Positions 29,938 to 34,249 of a stretch of DNA of 34,249 bases are shown here, piece by piece; positions within the stretch are counted from its first letter, which is position 1, and each line of letters begins with the position of its first letter. A program made the translations under genes and the position numbers. The notes beneath the pieces were generated by a model that was not told the origin of the DNA, did not search any database, and saw nothing but the letters and a program-made list of their open reading frames with translations. Source of the DNA: Haplomitrium mnioides (Eukaryota; Marchantiophyta; Haplomitriopsida; Calobryales); assembly GCA_049999725.1 (NCBI GenBank), contig JBNGIS010034687.1:1-34249 (forward strand), given 5' to 3'.

Positions 29938-30086
29938 CATCAGACTTATACATTTTTTGTAAATAATATAGTATTTTTTCACAAAATTTTATTGGATTTG
30001 TCTTCATTCTTGTTGCATTCCAAATCCAATTTATGAAGTATCTTCTTCACATTTCAATTTCTCTTGCAAAAATATTTTTGAACAAA
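29938..30086 (+). other. 3' flank of the methyltransferase pseudogene
   Basis: AT-rich sequence directly after the last codons, including TTTTTTGTAAATAATATAG. It may be 3' untranslated sequence. This part is absent from the second family copy at 3.7 kb. Confidence 0.4.
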
Positions 30087-30820
30087 ACATATTGGTTTTT
30101 TTAAAATTAGCAACAAAGTCTATGCTGGCATGAAAGCTCCATTTCCTTTTTTTTTCGACTTCTGTTCAACTTTTCTTCAATCTTGAGTTTCTGCAGTCCA
30201 AGCTCGCATGGGCTTTAGTTGTCCAAGCGCGCATGGGCTTTAGTTGTCTATGCTCACATGAGACTTATCAAACCAAGCATGTCTAGGCTTTAGCTGTCCC
30301 TACACACTGGCTTCAGTAGTTCATGCACGGATGGGCTTTAGCAGTCTTTTCACACTTTTGCTTCAACAATCCTTTTGTGCCTACACTTTAGGGTTCTAGC
30401 TCAAAGTTCCTACACATGAGAGCTTCAACATTCCATGCTCATCTAAGCTTGAACATTCCAAGTGCAAAAGAGCTTCAACAATCCCTACATGCATAAGCTT
30501 TAAAACTACGGTTCAAAGTTCTTACGTACCAAAGCATTATTTTTTAGTGAATATGTTTTTGATAAAACTTGATTGTTTTGATTAATTTTGGAAATTAATG
30601 ATATCATTGTTAGTTTTGAAAATATTTAACAACAATTTTTTGGTACATTTAGTATATATTCTATTCAATGATGCTCATGCTTTTTAAAGAAGAAATTATC
30701 AAAGCAGTTTTGTTAAAACTCTCATAAGAAGATTTGTTTTTAATATATTGTGCACTTAAAATAAGCAATTTTGATGCATAAAATTACTTTTTTTTTTGCA
30801 AACAAACATTACTAGCATCA
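30087..30820 (+). repeat. Non-coding tail of the methyltransferase element family
   Basis: Collinear with 3744-4510: AGCAACAAAGTC, a pyrimidine-rich stretch, an array of CATG-type short repeats, an AT-rich section with ATATCATTGTTA and AACAACAATTTT, and ATTACTAGCATC at the end. In both copies similarity stops right after AGCATC, so this may mark the end of the element family. Confidence 0.75.
30190..30530 (+). repeat. Degenerate tandem array with CGCATGGGCTTTAG units
   Basis: About a dozen units of 25-30 bases, best preserved at 30198-30250 (GTCCAAGCGCGCATGGGCTT and neighbours). Later units are AAGCTT- and TTCAACA-rich. Same organisation as 3845-4215. Confidence 0.7.
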
Positions 30821-30840
30821 AATTCATGATTTTTGATGCT
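30814..30840. repeat. 9-bp inverted repeat at the end of the methyltransferase-family tail
   Basis: AGCATCAAA and TTTGATGCT are separated by 9 bases. The left arm begins exactly where similarity to the 4.5-kb copy ends. It could be a terminal hairpin or a chance palindrome. Confidence 0.5.
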
Positions 30841-30859
30841 AAAATTTTAAATTTGGTTT

Positions 30860-33375
30860 TTGCAAACGCCAAATAAAACATGAACCCTATGACCATCGAA
30901 CATTCAATCAACAAATAGTGAAAAATAAATATCCATTACCAAGAATGGATAATTTATTTGATTACCTTTATGGAGAAAACTACTTTGCAAAGTTGGATTT
31001 GAGAAGTGGATGTAATCAAATTTGAATTGCTGAGGGTGATGTGCAAAAAACAACATTTCATAGTCAATATGGGCATTTTAAATATCTTGTTATAATTTTT
31101 GGATTAACTAATGCTCTTGCAACATTTATGAGTCTTATGATTGATATTTTTTTTTATCTTATTTAGATAAGTTTGTCATTATTTTCTTGGATGATATTCT
31201 CATTTACATTAATAATCTTTAAAAACATCAACAACACTTTTGTACAATATTGAAGGTACTTCAGAAACACAAGCTACATATCAAAATGTCAAAATGTACA
31301 ATTAGAAAGAGGGAGGTTCACTACTTGGGTCACCATGTCAATGCATTAGAAATTAAAGTTATAGGTGAGAAAACAAAGGCGACTCAAAATTACAAAACTC
31401 CAAGTGATCAAACACAACTAGGAGGATTTTTTACGCTAATTGGGTTTTATCGTCAATTTGTGAAATATTTTGCACAAATAGGAGAACCATTGACCAACTT
31501 GTTCAAGAATAGTCACATATCAACATGGGGAGTTGAAGCAAAGTTGGTATTTCAAGCATTAAAGAAATCACTTCTTATGCATCTAGTCTTAATTGGTATG
31601 ATTCTAAACGACCAATCAAACGTTTGGTACATGCATCAGAAAAAGCTATAAGCAGAGTTTTGGAACATGAATGGGAGGATGGTTGGCATCTTATTGCTTT
31701 CTTTCTCAAAAGCTGAGAAATACTAAGCAAAACTACCACACCACGGAGTGGGAAGAATTGGCAATTGTATCATCAACCAAGCATTTAAATCATTGTATAT
31801 GAGATAAGGACTTTATCATCAAAACCGATCATAAACCTCAAATCTATCCATAAATACAAAAAGAGCTCTCAAAAAGGAAAATTTGATGAGGAGAGTGGTG
31901 ATAATGCTTCTATATAAAGATGGTTTATTTGGAAGAAAACCTTCAAATTGTATATGCCTTAACCTGTATGCCTCAACTCAACAACTTGTTAAAAATCACA
32001 ATTCCTCCTACTTGGTGGATAGAAATGTTGGTTGCAGTCAAAAAAAGATGAAGAGATTGTTTCCACAACAAACAAAATTGGTGAAAGAGGTGAGAGGATT
32101 GATTTTCTTCTAAGACATAGTATGGGTTTCTAATAATATTAAGCTTTGCTTTGAGGTTTTGCATGAAGCACATGACTTTGCAATTGGTAGACATGTTGGA
32201 ATTGATAAGATTTTGGACAATCTTCAACGAGTTTATTATTGGTCTAAGATGCATCAAGATGTGGAGGCATATGTTATGAGTTGTTTGACTTGTCAACAAA
32301 ACAAAGCAACCAATCTTAAATGTGGAGGCAACTGCTACCCATCTCTAATTGACAATGTGATCATGTGAGTATGAAGATTGTGTGTGAGATACCAAGTACT
32401 TCTATGAGTTATAATATTATAGTTGCTTTTGTGAACAAACTTAGCAAAATGATTCATTATGGTACCTCCAAAGTTATTATTTTTTATTGTAGTATTCAAT
32501 TTACGAGCATGTTTTATCGCATTATATTTGGTCTTCTCAATATCAAACTGGCTATGTGTACTGCTTATCACCCTCAATTAGATGGTTAAACTAAAAAGAC
32601 CAACCACACCATTGAGGATGTGTTGCTGCCTTTTACCTTAGAAGAACAAGAAGAATGGGATTGGTTGCTACCTCTTGCGGAGTTCTCTTACAATAACTCT
32701 ATCAATAACTCCACACAAGCTGCACATTTCTTTTTTTATGTATGGTGAGCACTCAACCATACTATTTAATCTTCAACATGCATCCACCTCTAAGAGTCCA
32801 GCCATTGATGATTTTCTTCATCGTCTACACTACAAAATCTGACATACTAAGAAAAAGCTTGAAGTTGCTTGTAATCGCCAAAAACAATATATCGATACTC
32901 ACCATTGTAAGGTGACCTTTCATATAGGTGACTAAGTGTGGCTATTTACTTCCAATCTTCCTTTGCGTTGCTCTCATAAAAATTTTGTATACTTTATTGG
33001 ACCTTTTCTATTTTTTCTTATATCGGTAAAGTCGACTATCAGTTGGTTTTACCTTGTCACACAAAGACTCAAATGATTTTTCATGTATCTTTATTATGTG
33101 CTTTGGTACCTTACTCTACCACCTTCACTTGCACATAGGAACCCTCTCCACCACATGATCTCATTGATGGCCATAATGATTTTAAGGTAGAACAGCTCTT
33201 GAAGAAATGTACACATCATTGGACCCATCGTGAGATTGTCGAATATTTGATTTGTTGGAAATTCTACCCTTTTTACATGGTCACTTGGGAGCCTTTGGAG
33301 AATTTGGCCAATGTATATGTGCTTGTTCACTATTTTGTAAACTCTCCTACTTGCAATGAGGACATTGCCTCTTAA
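30860..33375 (+). pseudogene. Chromovirus (Ty3/gypsy) pol: RT, RNase H, integrase, chromodomain; 5' truncated
   Basis: Reverse transcriptase begins mid-domain at about 30880 (YDHRTFNQQIVKNKYPLPRM, NYFAKLDLRSGCNQI, YLVIIFGLTNALATF). The YxDD box is FLDD, with its two Asp codons at 31190-31195. Then come LHIKMSKC...VHYLGHHV and FFTLIGFYRQFVKYFAQIG. RNase H pieces follow (TEWEELAIV; FIIKTDHKP), then the integrase zinc finger (LHEAHDFAIGRHVG ... SCLTCQQNKA, 32159-32320). The core has TAYHPQLDG-stop-TKKTN (32563-32604), and a C-terminus contains FHIGD-stop-VWLF. A chromodomain (REIVEYLICWK ... TWEPLENL) ends at the stop 33373. Chromodomains steer integration toward modified chromatin. Many stops and shifts break it. 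No gag, protease or RT start adjoins; the gag-protease at 10.3-12.4 kb has the same orientation. Confidence 0.85.
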
Positions 33376-33388
33376 GAGAAAGATGGAA
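33374..33388 (+). promoter_or_regulatory. Polypurine tract of the chromovirus
   Basis: AAGAGAAAGATGGAA, purine-rich apart from one T, directly precedes TG at 33389 and follows the pol stop codon. It would prime plus-strand synthesis. Confidence 0.55.
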
Positions 33389-33780
33389 TGTAATGAGTGC
33401 TAACTTTAGTAACCAAGAACTAAAAATGAAGTAAGATATAGAGTCAACTATGTCTAGAAGCTACTACTAAGTTAGAGTATCAACAAGTAGTTGCTATTAT
33501 ATAGACAATAACACTTGGCAAGAAGAGAGAAAGTCAATTAATTAAAGTGAAAGAGAAAGTCTAGAAGTACCATTTTAGAATAGGATAAAGACATGCGGAA
33601 AATGGAAGATTAGAGAAAATAAAAGGTTCTAAGATAAGGACATATAGTAGAAAGAGAACTAAGGAGAGATAGAAGGTTCTAAAGATAAGGACACATGCCA
33701 GAAAGAGAATAAAAGTAAAGCATGGTCTAATCAGAGAGAGAATAGAATAGAATAGAATTTGCTTAAAGTCCTAGATCAGC
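33389..33780 (+). repeat. Start of the chromovirus 3' LTR
   Basis: TGTAATGAGTGC follows the polypurine tract, the position where an LTR begins. A TTATATAG box lies at about 33497. The stretch is purine-rich and carries an imperfect tandem duplication of about 50 bases (GGTTCTAAGATAAGGACA at 33627; GGTTCTAAAGATAAGGACAC at 33673), then (AATAG)n at 33740-33757. The LTR end was not located, and no second copy is in the window. Confidence 0.5.
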
Positions 33781-34249
33781 CCAAAGGCCATAGGGACTGA
33801 AAAAATACAGCAAGCACCTAGGTGCGAGCGAAGTGTGAGTGAAGTAAGTCGAGTCGTGCAGCAAAGTGAAAGAAAGTGGTGGGGCGACGCCCACGGGTAA
33901 AGTGAATGCTCTCTCTAGTCTCTAAGCTCAGAATAAATTTGACAAACATGAATGGACAGAAATAAAACCTAAATCATAAATCGTAAATGAGGAGGTTCTG
34001 ATGAGTATGTTAAGAGTTATGAACGAGAACGTTTATCTAGCTGGTCGGTGTGTGACCGGAGGACCACATGTGAGTTGGCCCCAGCCGATATATAGAGTCG
34101 ATGTCCTTCACTTTGATGATGATCAAGGACCAATTTCGCTTGTAGTTCCGGTTCAAACTTCCTTTGGTGTGCAGATTTTGATGTAGGTATCACTCTTCGT
34201 GTGGTCACCTTCCCCTCCGATTGGTCTTCATTGATTGCAGCCTTCCATT
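33781..34249. other. Unassigned sequence at the right edge
   Basis: Mixed composition, possibly still LTR or post-LTR. Short frames at 34001-34208 on both strands overlap each other and show no motif. I see nothing else to support. Confidence 0.4.

Noticed and set aside
30814-30840. Helitron 3' end (hairpin followed by CTRR)
   Set aside because: CTAA occurs only within and immediately after the hairpin, not at the usual distance of about 10 bases, and no Rep/helicase sequence is present.
34001-34208. Short open frames on both strands at the right edge
   Set aside because: They overlap on opposite strands, have no motif and no start context, and are of a length expected by chance.

Overview
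This looks like intergenic DNA from a land-plant nuclear genome. It is AT-rich and carries nested, decayed Ty3/gypsy retrotransposons with plant-type features: an initiator-Met-tRNA primer site, a chromodomain at the end of one pol gene, and TG...CA LTRs. Reading frames are interrupted by putative GT-AG introns, and three assembly gaps are present. I cannot name the species; a large-genome, possibly non-seed plant is a guess. No intact gene is visible, and I found no tRNA, rRNA, CRISPR array or bacterial-type operon.

Layout. (1) 1-3735 is one copy of an element family, called R here. It has a pyrimidine tract, an 82-bp tandem repeat, captured gene-like sequence (including a WD40-like piece) and a 3' block shared with a second copy at 25.4-29.2 kb. 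(2) 3740-4510 is a non-coding block of short repeats with a TCCATGCRCGCATGG-like core; a homologue lies at 30.1-30.85 kb. (3) 4.6-7.3 kb and 7.5-10.3 kb are two direct copies of a 2.7-2.8 kb repeat. (4) 10.3-12.4 kb is the 5' part of a plus-strand gypsy element (LTR tail, primer site, gag, protease). (5) 12.6-16.3 kb is a decayed transposase-like gene on the minus strand; possible 5' exons resume at 21.8-22.4 kb. (6) 16341-21790 is a minus-strand gypsy element with both LTRs, inserted between those two parts. (7) 23.2-25.3 kb plus 29.4-29.9 kb is a split pseudogene on the plus strand. Its domains read as ParB-like followed by a beta-class (DPPY ... FxGxG) DNA amino-methyltransferase, an architecture familiar from phages and bacterial mobile DNA. 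The second R copy sits in what looks like one of its introns and carries a GC-rich higher-order satellite at 26-27.2 kb. (8) 30.9-33.4 kb is the 3' part of a plus-strand chromovirus (RT, RNase H, integrase, chromodomain), followed by the start of an LTR. (9) The last 450 bases hold nothing I recognise.

The main point of interest is items 5 and 7. The transposase-like gene (minus strand) and the ParB-methyltransferase gene (plus strand) are divergently arranged. Both have introns or flanks containing the same unusual palindromic motif, close to CCTATGCGCGCATAGG. I infer that they may be parts of one composite plant mobile element coding for a transposase and a bacterial/phage-type DNA methyltransferase. 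In this copy both genes are dead: the Tyr of the methyltransferase catalytic motif and a conserved position of the ParB GGNHS motif are both stop codons.
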